From Cymbidium sinense (lineage: Eukaryota > Streptophyta > Magnoliopsida > Asparagales > Orchidaceae): DNA of 64,000 nt. The position numbers and the translations under genes are program-made. The notes beneath the pieces are model-generated. The model was not told the origin of the DNA. It ran no database searches and was given only the letters and a program-made list of their open reading frames with translations. This document shows, piece after piece, positions 23,301 to 35,188 of this stretch (position 1 is its first letter; every line of letters begins with the position of its first letter). The stretch covers positions 45,145,648 to 45,209,647 of the forward strand of contig CM038221.1 in the NCBI GenBank assembly GCA_021442155.1, given 5' to 3'.

Positions 23301-25109
23301 AATTGAGCTCCCTTCATAAGTATTATAAATCTATCTTATACCCAAATCTATTGCTCTAAAGATACACACGAACACTCTCGATTCATATGTCTTATAATTC
23401 ACAGAGTATTAAAGAGATAGATCCTTGTGTATGGTGGGCAATCATTAGCTCAACTCAAATGTTTAGAAGTACATGCAAATACTTTAATGAAGTGAATTGA
23501 ACATAGACATACATTAAGAGGCAATGTTTTATCCAATTCAAGTGTTTCATTGATATGTGCAAATACTGGATGGAAAATAGATTCATATAAACTTGTATCT
23601 AGTTCAAATACTCCAATGCTTGCATAAATTTTCAAATGAATGAATGAGATGCATTACATACATTATGAGGTGATCATATGCTCAATCTGTTGTATCAAGA
23701 TGCATAAAATCACTTGAATGATGAAGTATTGCACTCATTACAAAGCAACATCACTTATGGATTTGATGTTTGAGAATGAGATGTCTACATACATTATTAA
23801 TGAGTTTCATAAACTTGATTTCAAATATCTTGGAATACATACAAGTGATCTATGAAATGGATAAACAAATTTGTTTAATAATTCAAAGATGAAATGAAGT
23901 GCATAACCGGACCTATCTTTGAAATTTTGTGTCGAGGATCTTGAGTTGAGGTTGGGTCTTGAAGTTTAACAAAACCTAAAAATCTAATGATGTTATTATA
24001 ATATCTTCAACTTAATAAAACATCTGAGATGATGATTTTGTTATATGATAACAGATCTAATTTTCTATTATTAACTTAATAGAGTCGATAGGATCTGAAA
24101 CAGCGAAACAATAAATCACCCCGATGATAGGTGTGTTGAATGAAGATTTCAACCGAAGGGGATACTTACCATAAAAATGTACTTGCAACCTCAAATTGAT
24201 TTAATCAAACTCAAGTATCAATGTAAATATGAAATCAAATAAATCACCAAATTATAAATGCTTAAATGAAATTTAATTTTTAAAGAACTTAGAGCTTAAA
24301 ATCAATTCACCATACAATTGTTTGTCGAGGTGACAAATTAAAAAAACCCTAGCGCAAAAGCCAAAGTCAAATCATACAACTATGGTTTACTCTCAAACAA
24401 TCTCATGCCAAGGACTTGGCGTGTCCTCGACTATGGTTTGACCCAATAGTTCCACTGATACGCACCGAGTCCTCGTGGGTTTATCGCTAAATGGCTCCAT
24501 TATATCGATGGCATATCAATGGCTCACACTTTGAGTTGTGAACCATAGGGTATACTTAATTGGGAAAAAATCTCTCTATTAGCTAAGGTAGACTTAAGCT
24601 TGTCTCTTTAGATAAACACCACCCCAGGTCTACAAGGATTTCTTGGATGACGTAACCCATGTGTTGCTGATAAGGATCCTTCGGCCAGGTTGGGTCGACT
24701 AACTCCTCTGACTAAGTAGATTAGGGATCACGATAGCCTGTGATGACAAAACTATAGGATCTAGGTCGGGTGCGTCATCGTTCCCCCAACCATCTATTTT
24801 AAGTTAAATATAATGAATTTCATAAATCTGAATTCTAAAATTCCACATGTTGCTATTATATGCTATGCACTAAGCGACTTAACGACTAGCCTTAATCAAA
24901 AGTTCTCTCGCAGCACTGAGAGGGGTAATTAACTATAGGTGCTTGTGCCTATAGGAAACCTGGATCCAGATCTAAAGTCCTCATAAAATGAGGGTGAAAT
25001 CTCTGGGTGGTGTCTTATCTACTATTCCATCTGCCTTCTAAAAATTTCACCAATGCATAAATCATACTCTCTTAATTGAGAGGTCGGTGGCAAATTTTCG
25101 GAGCCCAGA
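20333..25109 (+). mobile_element. 3' LTR of element 2
   Basis: 4777 bases, starting tgttgatctccatgcac and ending cggagcccaga, where element 1 has cggagcccaca. It aligns with 10224-15034 throughout, but with many substitutions and small indels, so insertion is not recent. It contains short (TA)n tracts (20847-20864 and 20934-20946), a leader-like stretch (20,990-21,370), the tandem array (22,055-22,800) and the conserved end block (23,935-25,109). Confidence 0.85.
22055..22800 (+). repeat. Tandem array in the 3' LTR, about three units
   Basis: Second copy of the array at 12,020-12,750, with the same three units of about 220-230 bases. Landmarks are gcgacatttgcaatgcgatgg-type and ctctttgtagcgtgg phrases. 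The right edge reads cggggacgatgccggg (near 22,782). Confidence 0.8.
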
Positions 25110-25114
25110 ACGGG
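25110..25114. repeat. Right target site duplication of element 2 (ACGGG)
   Basis: Directly follows the LTR end and continues into ctacaatcatgtcc, the minus-strand LTR of element 3. It pairs with ATGGG at 10219-10223. Confidence 0.75.
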
Positions 25115-26149
25115 CTACAATCATGTCCGTGATATAATGGTGTCATTTAGCAATTTGACCGAGGGCTCACGGTCATAACCGCATCATATGTGGAGCCCTC
25201 CAAACCACGAGGATGCCATGTCTTTGTTGGCATGAGATTGATTGAGTAAATATAATCAGACATTGACATTGGCTTTGTGAGATAGAGTTTTCTTAATTTA
25301 TCACCTCGACAAATAATTGTGAAAGATGGGTTCAATTTTAGCTTTAAGTTTTTTAACTCGATGATTTTCATTTAATCGGTTTGAGCTTAATAATTCATCA
25401 AATTTCTCATTTGGATTGATATTTAACTTATATTAATTTTATTTGAAAAAATAATCATGTTTTGATGAAAATATCCCCTTCGATTGAAATCTTCATTCAA
25501 CACAACCATCATCGGGGTATATAAGTTTGCTTGATCTTTTAGTTTATTATTTTAGATCCTACCGACTCTATTAATTTAATAATAGGAGGATCTCTATCAT
25601 ATAATGTAATTAACTTAGATATTTTATTAAGATGGATATATTATAATATTATTTTTGGATTTTTAGGTTTTGTTAACCCGGACCCGATCGTAAGACCCAA
25701 CCGAGAATCAACCTGCGCAGCATCCTCAGGCACTAAGGTTAAGCATTCAACGTAGTGTCGAGGCCCATGCGAGTGTATTAAAGAATGCTTGAACACTTCT
25801 GAGGTATTAAATTTGAGTTTTAATCATACTTTATAATATGTGCAAGAGTTTAATTGAATATTTAATTAATACCTCATGTTCGCTTGTATGATGTGTTGTG
25901 AATCCGGTGGCATAAGTTGTATGTTTCATTCATATCTAACTTTAAATCTTTTGAATGTTTTATAGCACTGTGTATTTCATCTAATTTGTTGTAGACTATT
26001 ATTAGTTAGATAATTGAAAGTCCAATCTTGTCTTAATAACTTAGTATATTAGACTTAGTTTGATTATTGATCTTATTACTTGTTTAATATTAAAATATTA
26101 TTTCTTAACTATTTCATTTTCATTAATTATTAATCTCTAATTTGATGAA

Positions 26150-26900
26150 ATTTTGGCAGTCTCCCGGCATCGTCCCCACATAGGGCTATTTCGGGATTGC
26201 TAGAGCCTTCCTATCATGCTTAAGAAAGCATGCATAGTCAGTGTCTTGTAACACTACAGCTTCAAAAATCTTTTAAACTCACCATGTTTAAGAAAGCATG
26301 CATAGACCTTCAATATCTATGTTTGAAATGAAATTGCCCTGATCATCATACGTGGGGTGGGATGCATCGAGTCGAGGCCTTCACACCATGCTTAGGAAAG
26401 CGTGCATGGTAGGTGTCTTGTGACACCGCGGTCGAGTGATTTTCTTGCACCTACCACGCTTATGAAAAATAACACATATGCCTTAAAACATGTGTAAGAG
26501 CATCCTAATTTCCTTGCCATGCTAAAGCAACATGCACGAGTACTTATATCTAGCAAATATGTGCAATTGTATTAAAGCAGTAGGTAAAGTAATTTATATA
26601 CAATAGACATAGGTATAGGTATTTGAAATGAAATTCGACAGTCTCCAAGCATCATCCTTGTGTAGGGGGCTGCACCGGGAGTGCTGAGGCCTTCCCACCA
26701 TGCTTAAGGAAGTGTGCATGGTAGGTTTCTTGCGACACTGTAACTGAGTGATTCTCTTGTACCTACCACACTTATAAAAAGCATCACATTGGCATTCAAA
26801 CCTGTATAAGAGACATCCTGGTTTCCTCGCCATGCTGAAGCAAAATGCATGAGTACTTATATTTAGCAAATTTTCTCACTGCGTTGAAACAACACAAATG
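26150..26900 (-). repeat. Decayed tandem array in the element 3 LTR
   Basis: Two to three units of roughly 300 bases. The pair acctaccacgctta (26,451) and acctaccacactta (26,761) is 310 bases apart, and a second pair is cagtctcccggcatcgtcc (26,158) and cagtctccaagcatcatcc (26,639). The edge phrase, inverted, equals the cggggacgatgccggg edge of the element 2 array, so the two arrays are related but have diverged in unit length. Confidence 0.65.
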
Positions 26901-27004
26901 AGTACTTAAAATCACATCTTCTCTTATCATTTTACTCTGGCAAGTACATTGGGGTAAGATAATTAGAACATAAGCCTCATTGCTCTAGTCATGTTAAAAA
27001 AACT

Positions 27005-27580
27005 TTCTCTACCAAGCCAACTCCTTTGCACTAGCGTTAGACTGGTAGAGTGTGAGAAGGATGGAAGGAAACTCGCACGTGTGATTGAATCTGGTTTTAT
27101 GCTTGCATCTTGCATCTTATAGAACTATTTTGAGGCCTCATTCTTTAATCCATTCTAAACAAAACTAGATATCATTCCATTCCAAGTCACTACAACAGCT
27201 TTTGAAATCATATCGAACAACATATTCACATCACTCAAGCACCTACATTTAGAGTACCTTGCTAACAATGTGTTTGCTACCGAAATCTATAATTAGGCCT
27301 ACCTCCCAAGCTCATCATCCATTTAAAGAGTTCCAAAGCATTTTTAGAATCCCCTACCCTCATATATCCATCCATCATAATGTCTCACGATACACAATCA
27401 CTTTTAAACATTTCATCAAACACCTTCCTTGCCTCTTTTACAACACTGTTTTCAGCATACATCTTTATTAGAGAACTTCCCACAAAGACATCCTTCTCCC
27501 CATCGATAAGTCATCTTATGAATGTGATTACCTAAACCGGGCAAGGAGATTTAATCACATAAGGAAATGTATACTTATCC
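27005..27580 (-). pseudogene. PPR protein pseudogene fragment (PLS type)
   Basis: On the minus strand from about 27,580 the reading is DKYTFPYVIKS, then, in a shifted frame, IDGEKDVFVGSSLIKMYAEN, SVVKEARKVFDEMFKSDCVS, a stop, DIMMDGYMRVGDSKNALELF. A further shift gives YSKCRCLSDVNMLFDMISKA, VVVTWNGMISSFV, a stop, NGLKNEASK and KMQDASIKPDSITRASFLPS. These are consecutive 35-residue pentatricopeptide repeats with the long and short spacing of the plant PLS class, proteins that bind organelle RNA. There are at least three stops and two frameshifts. It covers about five repeats, far short of a normal gene. It lies in sense orientation in the LTR of element 3. Confidence 0.85.
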
Positions 27581-27589
27581 TTAGAAATA

Positions 27590-28100
27590 GAATAGTAAAT
27601 TGAACTCAACAGACCATGAAGAATCCACGTAGGGAAGAGAGGAGGAGCTCGACTTACAGGGTTGCAGGAAATGAGGGATATTATTCAATTTCGTGCCATT
27701 GTTGCATAGAGATGGGTGGCTTGGTCGACTGGAAGTCCGAACGAGAGGGGGGAATGACTGTGACTAGCTTAGCGTGTGTGTCTAGCTTAGTGCATTGCGT
27801 GAGATGAACAAGAAGGAGGGCTGGTCGAGCAACTGGGAGTAGCGTCTGACTTGTGCTTGTCCAGCAGGAGTCAAGGGAGAGAGGTAGGACTTCAACTTTG
27901 GCTGCTCCAGATGGACAGAAGTGGAGAGTTCATCCGAGCGAGAGAGAGGAGGGCAGCTCGCTTGATTGAGAGCAGGAGTCGAGAGTTATGGCGCGTGGAA
28001 TGTCTCCTTAGGGTAACATGTAAAGAGGTATTTATAAATACGTCTTTGCTTAAATGTCTTATTAACCCTAATTTGGGCTTTTATGGAGGCATCATTATAT
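27590..28100 (-). other. Leader-like stretch of the element 3 LTR, no gene
   Basis: On the minus strand it is C/T-rich (ctgccctcctctctctcg, cccccctctcg), as in the leader-like stretches at 11,000-11,400 and 20,990-21,370, but little is alignable. Open frames on the plus strand here (27,616-27,807 and 27,851-28,102) are antisense to the element and unlike any family I know. Confidence 0.4.
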
Positions 28101-28637
28101 GATTAATATATATATATATATATCAATTTAAAGTTATTCCAATGTTCCTGATGTAACGACGTAGTCCGTTTCACGATAGGAGATCATTGGGTTCAAATCG
28201 GCGCCAAATCGGGTCAATTTCAGTTCAAAATTGCACATCATCTCTTTCGACCACTCTACATTCACGCAGACTTGTCCAAATTGAGCACAAATAGTCTCAT
28301 TTAAAAAGTTTTGATGTTTCAACACTAATATCACAATCAATTTCACAAATGGAGGTTTCTTGGGCATTATCGCAGCCTCTTGACTTCGATATGCGTGTAG
28401 GCATGTCAACAAATTTTCTTCTTGATCAATTGACCGTAGAATTATGCAATATGTATATTCTAATCAATTTTGATGTTCTGAACATGATGGTGAAGTCCGT
28501 TCATCAATCGGAGTTTTGACTGATTTTAGTGATATATGGTGCATTTCAATCTCTATTTGCACGTTATTGTATTTGAAACCGATTGATTTCATTTTATGAA
28601 CTCGGCCCAACTGATATGACATACATGGAGGTCAATA

Positions 28638-30330
28638 AATTCCTCCAACAAATGTGATTAGTGCATGGAGCGAGTCATGTTTGTTGAAAGTTGATTGACC
28701 CTTTGGGCTGACCGTGGATCTTGAATAAGTTCAGCTTCAATGGGCTCGATGAAGATCTTTTTTTACCATCTCCTCTCTGCTTTGATGGGTTCATTGAAGA
28801 TCTTTAGCTTTTATATCTTTGTAGATTTGGATTTCCTCTGATCCTAGCTTCATGCTTGATTGGGTTTTTTGGAGGGATTGACTTGTTTGCTTTGAAATTT
28901 GAAATTCCTTCTATCCTTGCTTTAAGCTTGACGATCTTGATGCAAAATTGACCTGATTTATCTATATTGACTTGTCAGGAAGTGTATGATTGCCTTGAAT
29001 CATGTGTTTGCTTCTTTGATGGACTTGTTGAAGGGTGCATACAGATGACCCAACCTCCCGGCTTATATTAGGTCAATGTTGAGTTATCAGTCTAGCAATG
29101 TGTGCTTTAACATATCGAATAACTATGGAATTCCTTTAGTTCGACCATTGCCTTTGTATGAACTATGGAATCGCTTTCTCGGTCCTATGCTTTTTACTTT
29201 GGTGGACTTGATGAGGAAATTAGCTTTGATCTATGCTCTGTGCTTGATCATGTCATTGAAAATAGTTTGAGATATCACCTCACAGGTAATACGAAGATTG
29301 ATTTGAGTCTGCTCTGAATTAAGAGTTTTCTCAGTCTATCGATCAGGAAGAAAGATATCTTGGATTCTAATTGCTTGTAATCACTAAGATGAATTTGGTT
29401 TGAGATTGAATTTATCATCGGATGATGTGGGGCTCTTTCACTACGCTTTTTTCTTGCGACTTGTTGAGGAAAGCGTAACTCGGCCATTTGTGGGCTTGTT
29501 CAGTCCGACCTTTAGAACCTACTCAGGTCTTCAACTTAAGCTGTGGTAGATTGGTGATTTGGTCATCAGACTAACAAACGAGGGCTCTTTCACTACGGCT
29601 TTTCTTGGGGCTTGTTGAGTGAGGAGAGTGTTAGCAACTCGACCATTTATGGTCTTGTTGAGCTCAACCTTTAGAACCCATATGTATCCTAGACTTGAAG
29701 ATGTAAAGGTTGATTCTTTTCCAACTTAATTAATTGAAGCTTCTAAAATTAGGAGTTAGTCTGACTTGATCTTTAGAATTTGACAAATTTGGAAGACAAA
29801 CATTTGACATTTAGGGTTATCTTTTTATAAGTGAAAATGGATCCTTTTGTCCTTGCAAGAGCCTGCAACATTAATAATAGCAATTATAGATATATTCAAG
29901 GATCTTAGCATAAAGCTCGATGTCAACCCGAATATATATACAAGAAGGTCTCTTATTTCATAGGAAATGATTGAACAACTTTGATTATAAAAACTAAAAA
30001 ATTACCCCCAATCTAACAAGGGGATTATAGACTAGTTCAAAAATATATTATAAAATTTGAATTTCTTTAATATAAATAAATGTAGCTTATTCTGATTATT
30101 ATACATATTTATCTAAGGATCTTAGCTTGAAGCATAATGTCAACTTAGCTAAATATATAAAAATGCCCCCTATCTAATAGGGGGATTTCACAGTAACTTG
30201 AAAAATGCATTCTTGTTTCACGAGAGAATCTTCAAGTGACATTATATATGTATTTGGCATGAAAGCCTTACTAGTCCAAGGTTCATTTAAGTATTTATAT
30301 GCTTATCCGCAGTCAGTTGTGATATTTCTT
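28638..30330 (-). repeat. 3' untranslated region of element 3
   Basis: No coding sequence. Inverted copy of the blocks at 2565-5420. Hairpins are at 30,166-30,184 (CCCCCTAT, cta, ATAGGGGG) and 30,004-30,022. Blocks around gttgagtgaggagag occur at 29,615, and blocks with the phrase gcttcatgcttgat at 28,845 and elsewhere. It is shorter than in elements 1 and 2, so blocks have been lost or gained between copies. Confidence 0.75.
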
Positions 30331-30334
30331 GAGA

Positions 30335-31490
30335 TATCGACCGTTGATTGGTGGCATCGGTCGTTGACCATTTGTGTCAATAAGTTGGTAAGCTCCTCCT
30401 TAATACACAATCTCTATGACATAAGGACCTTCTCAGTTAGCTATGAATTTACCACCGATCTTACGATGAGGAATGATTGGCCTTCTCATCACCATAATCA
30501 ATTCACCTTTCTGGAATGTCCGAGGACGTACTGAACTATTAAATGCTTTAAACATCATCACTCGATAAATTTCTAAACTTTGTTGAGGTTGGAGTCTAAC
30601 TCTGTCAAGCTTATCCAACTCTTCCATTCATAGATGATCATTCTCATATTGAGTTAGATTGAATTGGATAGCTACTCGAAGTGATGGTAGCTCAACTTCT
30701 AGTGGTAGCACAACTTCAAGTCCAAATGTAGAGCACAAGGAATGGCCTTGGTTGACATTTTTTAAGTTGCTCTATATGCCCAGAGTGCTTCCATCATTTT
30801 AGTGTGCCACTCTCTTTTATTCATTGTGAGAATCTTCTTGAAAAATTTGACTAAAGTTTTATTGAAAGCCTCTACCAAATCATTGGCCCTTAGATTGTAG
30901 ATTGATGAGTACCGCCAATCAATTTTGTGCCGATCAGCGAATCTATATATCTTCGCACTCTTGAAAGCTGGATTGTTATGTGAAATGATTCATCATGGTA
31001 CTCCAAATCTATAGACAACATTGTTGGTGAAGAAGTCAATGATTCGATCATCAGTGACTTCTTTAAATGGAGCAACCTCAGTCTATTTGGAGAAGTAGTC
31101 AGTAGCTGCTAAAATGAATTGATGTCCAACTGATGATGGAGGATCAATTGGTCCAATTATATTCGTGCCCCTACATTCAAATGGCCAGGATGCTATTATT
31201 GGGTGTAGAGGATTCAGAGGTTGATGAATGAGATCCTTATGGGCTTGACATTCATGATATTTCTTAGCATGATTAATACAATCTTTCACCATTGATGGCC
31301 AATAGTATCCCATCCCTTTGATTTTAGTTGCAATTTTGGGACCTGGTTGATGCACTCCACAAAGTCCTTCATGAATTTTGAACATTACCTTATTGGCTTC
31401 ATCCGTCCCCAAACATCGCAGCCACATTTGTTCAAAGGATCTATAGTATAATGTGTCATTGACATAAGCATATCAAAGAATTCTTTTTGT
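30335..31490 (-). pseudogene. Integrase (element 3), nearly complete, active site mutated
   Basis: Read on the minus strand. The zinc-binding part shows KIHEGLCGVHQPGPKIATKI and CINHAKKYHECQAHKDL: both His and the last Cys are there, but the usual KKC reads KKY. The core starts WPFECRGTNIIGPIDPPSSV; the first catalytic Asp (GTD in the family) is Asn, coded at 31,161-31,163. The middle of the core (31,080-30,640) has stops and shifts. The C-terminal part (30,433-30,627) reads RVMMFKAFNSSVRPRTFQKG and ends near 30,340 in PINGRYLKKYH. An intact integrase inserts the DNA copy into chromosomes; this one cannot. Confidence 0.85.
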
Positions 31491-31639
31491 AATCTGCATG
31501 GCTAGCGATTTACTACTCGATAATTTTCTTTCTTTGAAATAGTCGATGAAGGGTTCTCTCCAATCATCAGGCTCTTCCACTATGAAAGCTTCATATAATA
31601 TTTTTGTAATACTTTTGAGTTTTTCTGTCTATTGTACTT

Positions 31640-32275
31640 ATTCTTTGGGAGAGTGTGGAGAAATTTGAATTGCCTCCTATAGACTTGAGTTTGATGTCCA
31701 CTCTACTTGCGGGGAGTATGGATTTACTGGTTACAAAACTTGATGAGTGGACACTTCAATCAACACATCATTGTCATCCATGTTTGCCATCTCTTTTGCC
31801 AGCTTGGCCAAGCAATCCACTTTACTGTTTGTTGATTGAGAAACTCGAGCCAGTTTAACATTCAAAATTTGTTTCATGAGCTCAAGCACTCACTTATGAT
31901 AATATCCCAGTTCGAGCTTATTAATTTTGTAGGCACAGTTGATCCTGAGAGTCTCTAAAATTCTCAAATTTTGGATGCGATGATAACCCTTCTGAGGCCT
32001 ACCATGCCTCATATTCATTCATTGTTGGTTCTTGGCCTCGGCATGTATGAACCTCATTATACGGTGTTATGAAGATGAGGCCAACATTAACTCTTACTTT
32101 TGGTAGATTTGGGGGCTGAGCGAGCTTAATAGATAATGCACCATTGAAAAATATTTCTCAGATCTGTAGCTTTTCTCTTTCATGGATAAGCAAAATCTGT
32201 TCATCAGGTAGATCATCGTTGACTATTGAATCTGCTGGGATAGGATGTGCAACAAGAAAATCTGCTAATATCTGC
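31640..32275 (-). pseudogene. Second RNase H domain (element 3)
   Basis: Between RNase H and integrase on the minus strand. Blocks seen are FNGALSIKLAQPPNLPKVRV near 32,120 and FITPYNEVHTCRGQEPTMNE near 32,060, with NEYEA holding the Glu. Another is STNSKVDCLAKLAKEMANMD near 31,800, where SKVD holds the last Asp. Frameshifts and a few stops break it. The arrangement is the Tat-lineage dual RNase H. Confidence 0.65.
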
Positions 32276-32279
32276 CCCT

Positions 32280-32690
32280 TTACATCTTTCTAAAGTACAT
32301 ATGTAATATTGAATTGTACTAGGAACACCGCCCATTGTGCCAAATGACCTGTCAATCCTGGGCTTGTCACTAGGAACTTTAGCAGATCGATCTTTGAGAT
32401 GAGTGTTATGTTATGGGACAACATATAATGGTGAAGCTTTTGGGAAGCAAAGATTAGTGCGAGATAGTGCTTCTTGATCGGAGAGTACTTTGCCTCAGCT
32501 CTTATCAATCTTCATCTTATATAATGCAATGCATTTTCCTTACCTTCTTTGTGCAAGCAATGCTTCGAGGGATTCTTCTAGTGCAATTGTATACAAAATG
32601 AGCAACTTTCCTGAGATTGGCTCTGCAAGAATTGATGGATACAACAGGTATCTTTTGAAGCTATCAAATGCTTCTTGACACTCATTATCT
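32280..32690 (-). pseudogene. RNase H domain (element 3)
   Basis: Minus-strand frame 32,290-32,508 reads KYSPIKKHYLALIFASQKLH and HYMLSHNITLISKIDLLKFL, then GHLAQWAVFLVQFNITYV. This is the second half of a gypsy RNase H. The first half, with the FKRY and SARIGSA-like stretch (32,510-32,690), is in other frames. It directly follows RT and is followed by the second RNase H. Confidence 0.8.
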
Positions 32691-33560
32691 CATTAAAATG
32701 ATGCATTCTTCTTCATTAATTTAGGAAATGGTTGACACCTACCTGATAGATTTGATATGATGCATTGGATGAATGCCAGATGTCCCTGCACAGAATGAAG
32801 TTCACGAAGATTATTTGGCGGTGGCATATCCACTATTTCTTTGATTTTATTTGGGTCGATCTCAATTCCTCTGTGCTGCACCACGTAGCCAAGGAACTTT
32901 CCAAACAAAACCCTAAATGCACATTTATGAGGATTCATCTAGAGATCATACTGCCTAATTCTTTCGAAGACCATTTTCAAGTCATCAAAATGATCTTCTT
33001 GATCTATACTCTTAACGATGAGGTCATCCACATAGCATTCTACTTTTTAATGAATCAACTCATCAAAGATGCGTGTTATGGCCCTCTGATACATAGCTCC
33101 AGTACTCTTCAATCTGAATGTATAGCAATATATATCAATTGGCATCTTGAATGATGTGTGTCTTTCATCTTCGAGATATATCTTGATTTGATTATACCCT
33201 GATGATCCATCCATGAATGAGAACATGTCATAGTAGGAAGTGTTATCCACTAGTAATTTTGATATTGGAAGCAAAAAAATTATCTTTAGGGCATGCTTTG
33301 TTCAGATCTCAGAAGTCAATGCAGACACGAATTTGACCATTCTTCTTCTTAACTGGGATGATGTTGGCTATCCAATCTGCATACTTCTCCTCCTGAATGA
33401 AGTCTGCTTCGATCAGCTTCTTATTTTATGCAATTACCTGTTCTTCAATCTCCAACCTCATTCGCCTAGGAGCTTGCTTAGTAGGTGTTGTATCTGCCTT
33501 GATGGCTAGTTTGTGAACTACCACATCAGGGGATAAGCCTGGCATTTCAAAGTATGTCCA
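32690..33560 (-). pseudogene. Reverse transcriptase (element 3), few lesions
   Basis: Minus strand, N to C. VVHKLAIKADTTPTKQAPRR near 33,515 is the usual gypsy RT entry, followed by NGQIRVCIDF, a stop, DLNKACPKDNF near 33,300. Then come FMDGSSGYNQIKI (catalytic Asp) near 33,200, KSTGAMYQRAITRIFDELIH near 33,070, and the YVDD box intact at 33,023-33,034. NPHKCAFRVLFGKFLGYVVQ near 32,920 and LRELHSVQGHLAFIQCIISN close it. All catalytic Asp residues are visible, but at least three stops and some shifts interrupt the frame. In life it copies element RNA into DNA in cytoplasmic particles. Confidence 0.9.
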
Positions 33561-34867
33561 AGCAAAGCAATCCCTGAATTAACAAAGTAGAGCCTTTAAT
33601 TCTTCAACCTTTTCATCAAGCAGAAGGGCACTGACAAAAGTTGGGCGGGGATCATCCTCTGTTCCCTAGTTGATTTTCTTCAATTCATCCATGGTAGGTG
33701 CCTGTCTACCATCCTCAAGCTCTTCAGGCGCTGGCTTGGCTTCTATTTCCCATCGTTGGTCAAATAAACCTTATAAATATTATCTTTATTTTTTATTTTA
33801 GATTGAACTTCATTTCCCATTATTGCGTAATAAGATCTTAGAGGAAGCCTATGTCGAATGTATCCAAGACCTTTAGATGTATGACTATCATACTTTTGCA
33901 AGGTCTATGGACTTTTCAAATTCCATAGGGTGTCAAAAAAGTAAGCTTGCCACTTATCAGTTCTAACATCAACCCCTAATTTGTGCATCATCTTACAGAT
34001 CCTTGGAGGATAATACCTTGGCATTCTTGTTGGCACCATATCATTAGATTCATCAAATTATATGAGCCAATCAGAATCCTGGTGAGAGCACTCCTCAGAC
34101 TTGTAAAATGAAATTCTACGTTCATCACTTTCAGGTAAAGGAGACACATAGAAAGTCTTTATCTCTTCAATGATGTGAACCTCATGTGGAGTGATTTCTT
34201 TGAAATGTTGAAAAGGAACTGGCACGACCACTAATGAATCTTCTAATATCAATAGGTATGTCATCCTTCTTGAAGAGATATACTGAACTTCACTTTCGTA
34301 AGTAGGTTTAGAATCATAATAAGAGTCTGAGTATTCTATATTTTTCTTTCCTTTTGCTAGAAACTTGTTTACTCCATTGGGTCTGATAGAAGGATCATCC
34401 TCTTCTTCTTTTGTGTCATTGCCTAGATGAGGCACTAGCCTTTTCAACTTAGGTGATGCACTAGCGGTTTTTGGAAGAGTTGGCATCACCTTCTTTCTTC
34501 CCTTTTCTTTCTTAACTTCTTTGGATTATTTTGCAACCTTTGAAGTAGAAGCTTTGGATTGTTGAGGTCTAGTCTCCTTCAATAAATAGTATTTTACATC
34601 TTCATAGATTTTAGCTTCATGGATTGCAAACAGTTGAAGATTGCTAGGAATTCTATGTTCTTCCTTGTCTTTTATGTATTTCATGCTTAGTGCAAAGTAG
34701 ACGGGACTATTCCGTACTCATGTTGCCAAAGATGACCCAATAAGACCCTGAATGAGGTGTCACCATCAATGATGTGGAATTTGGCTTCTGTGTAAAGTTC
34801 CCTGAATCTTAAGGTAAAAGATCTGAGAGTCTTTCATACTTTTTCATTGAAGCCATGGATCATCAAT
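33560..34867 (-). pseudogene. Protease-to-RT spacer of the polyprotein (element 3)
   Basis: A long minus-strand frame (34,058-34,489, 143 residues) is rich in charged residues (for example GNDTKEEEDDPSIRPNGVNK and PLPESDERRISFYKSEE). It has no enzyme motif and fits the variable spacer between protease and RT in Tat-type polyproteins. The rest of the interval translates in pieces with stops. Its partner in element 4 is mostly deleted. Confidence 0.6.
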
Positions 34868-35188
34868 TTATCCTAGATGCTGAATATCAAGTGACAATCC
34901 TCTCAATGCTCGTAGGTTCATGAGATTAACAGATGAACTTGGATCAATTAGAATTCGATTGACTATGACACTATTGCTCTCTGTAGAGACATATAACTGG
35001 TGATTGTGTTTTGATGTTCTGAGCATAAGATATTCCTTAGAAAAGGTAATCGTCGGAAGGTCTTGAGATTGTAATACTTCAGTCATACATCGCTTGGTGA
35101 AGTACTCTTCATATTTCTCTGGATTCTTAAGAGCCTGAATTAAGGTTTTACGGAGATCCTATGACATCAGGAGGGCCTCATACACACT
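34868..35188 (-). pseudogene. Aspartic protease (element 3), cut by element 4
   Basis: Minus strand from 35,188: SVYEALLMS, a stop, DLRKTLIQALKNPEKYEEYF, then an open frame TITFSKEYLMLRTSKHNHQL and NRILIDPSSSVNLMNLRALR. The IDPSSSVNLM segment is the retroviral-type protease active site (normally D-T/S-G or DGGSSVN); the Asp is kept but the next residues are changed. The upstream side ends abruptly at 35,188/35,189 where the family B LTR begins. Confidence 0.75.

Larger units (their letters stand above)
25110..28637 (-). mobile_element. 3' LTR of element 3 (family A, minus strand), main piece
   Basis: Reading on the minus strand from 28,637 (tattgacctccatgtat, expected tgttgacctcc), it holds the U3-like stretch to 28,100, a short (TA)n tract, a C/T-rich leader-like stretch (27,600-28,020), a PPR fragment, a decayed tandem array (26,150-26,900) and the end block (25,110-25,770). 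It stops where the element 2 LTR would be at about 14,528; the continuation is at 10,223-10,085. The upstream polypurine tract reads ttggaggaat on the minus strand. Confidence 0.8.
25110..35188 (-). mobile_element. Element 3: family A retrotransposon, minus strand, host of the insertions
   Basis: The visible 3' LTR, 3' untranslated region and pol run continuously on the minus strand. The LTR is interrupted by element 2 (25,110 against 10,223) and element 1 (10,085). The coding region is cut on the gag side of protease at 35,188, where a family B LTR starts. Its gag and 5' LTR should lie to the right, beyond element 4 and outside the window. It is the oldest layer, and its pol is the best-preserved family A reference here. 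Confidence 0.85.

Noticed and set aside
13885..25750. CACTA-like ends (cactatgttgaatgctt at 13,888 and its inverse near 25,745), as for a CACTA transposon
   Set aside because: The inverted pair is explained by the LTRs of elements 2 and 3 lying in opposite orientation. The motif is inside every family A LTR, and no 3-base target duplication was seen.
22700..26200. Large palindrome around 25.1 kb as an assembly artefact
   Set aside because: The arms differ in sequence and length, and the centre carries a target duplication and a true LTR end. Nested insertion explains it.
32765..33154. 129-residue plus-strand frame
   Set aside because: It is the antisense shadow of the element 3 reverse transcriptase.
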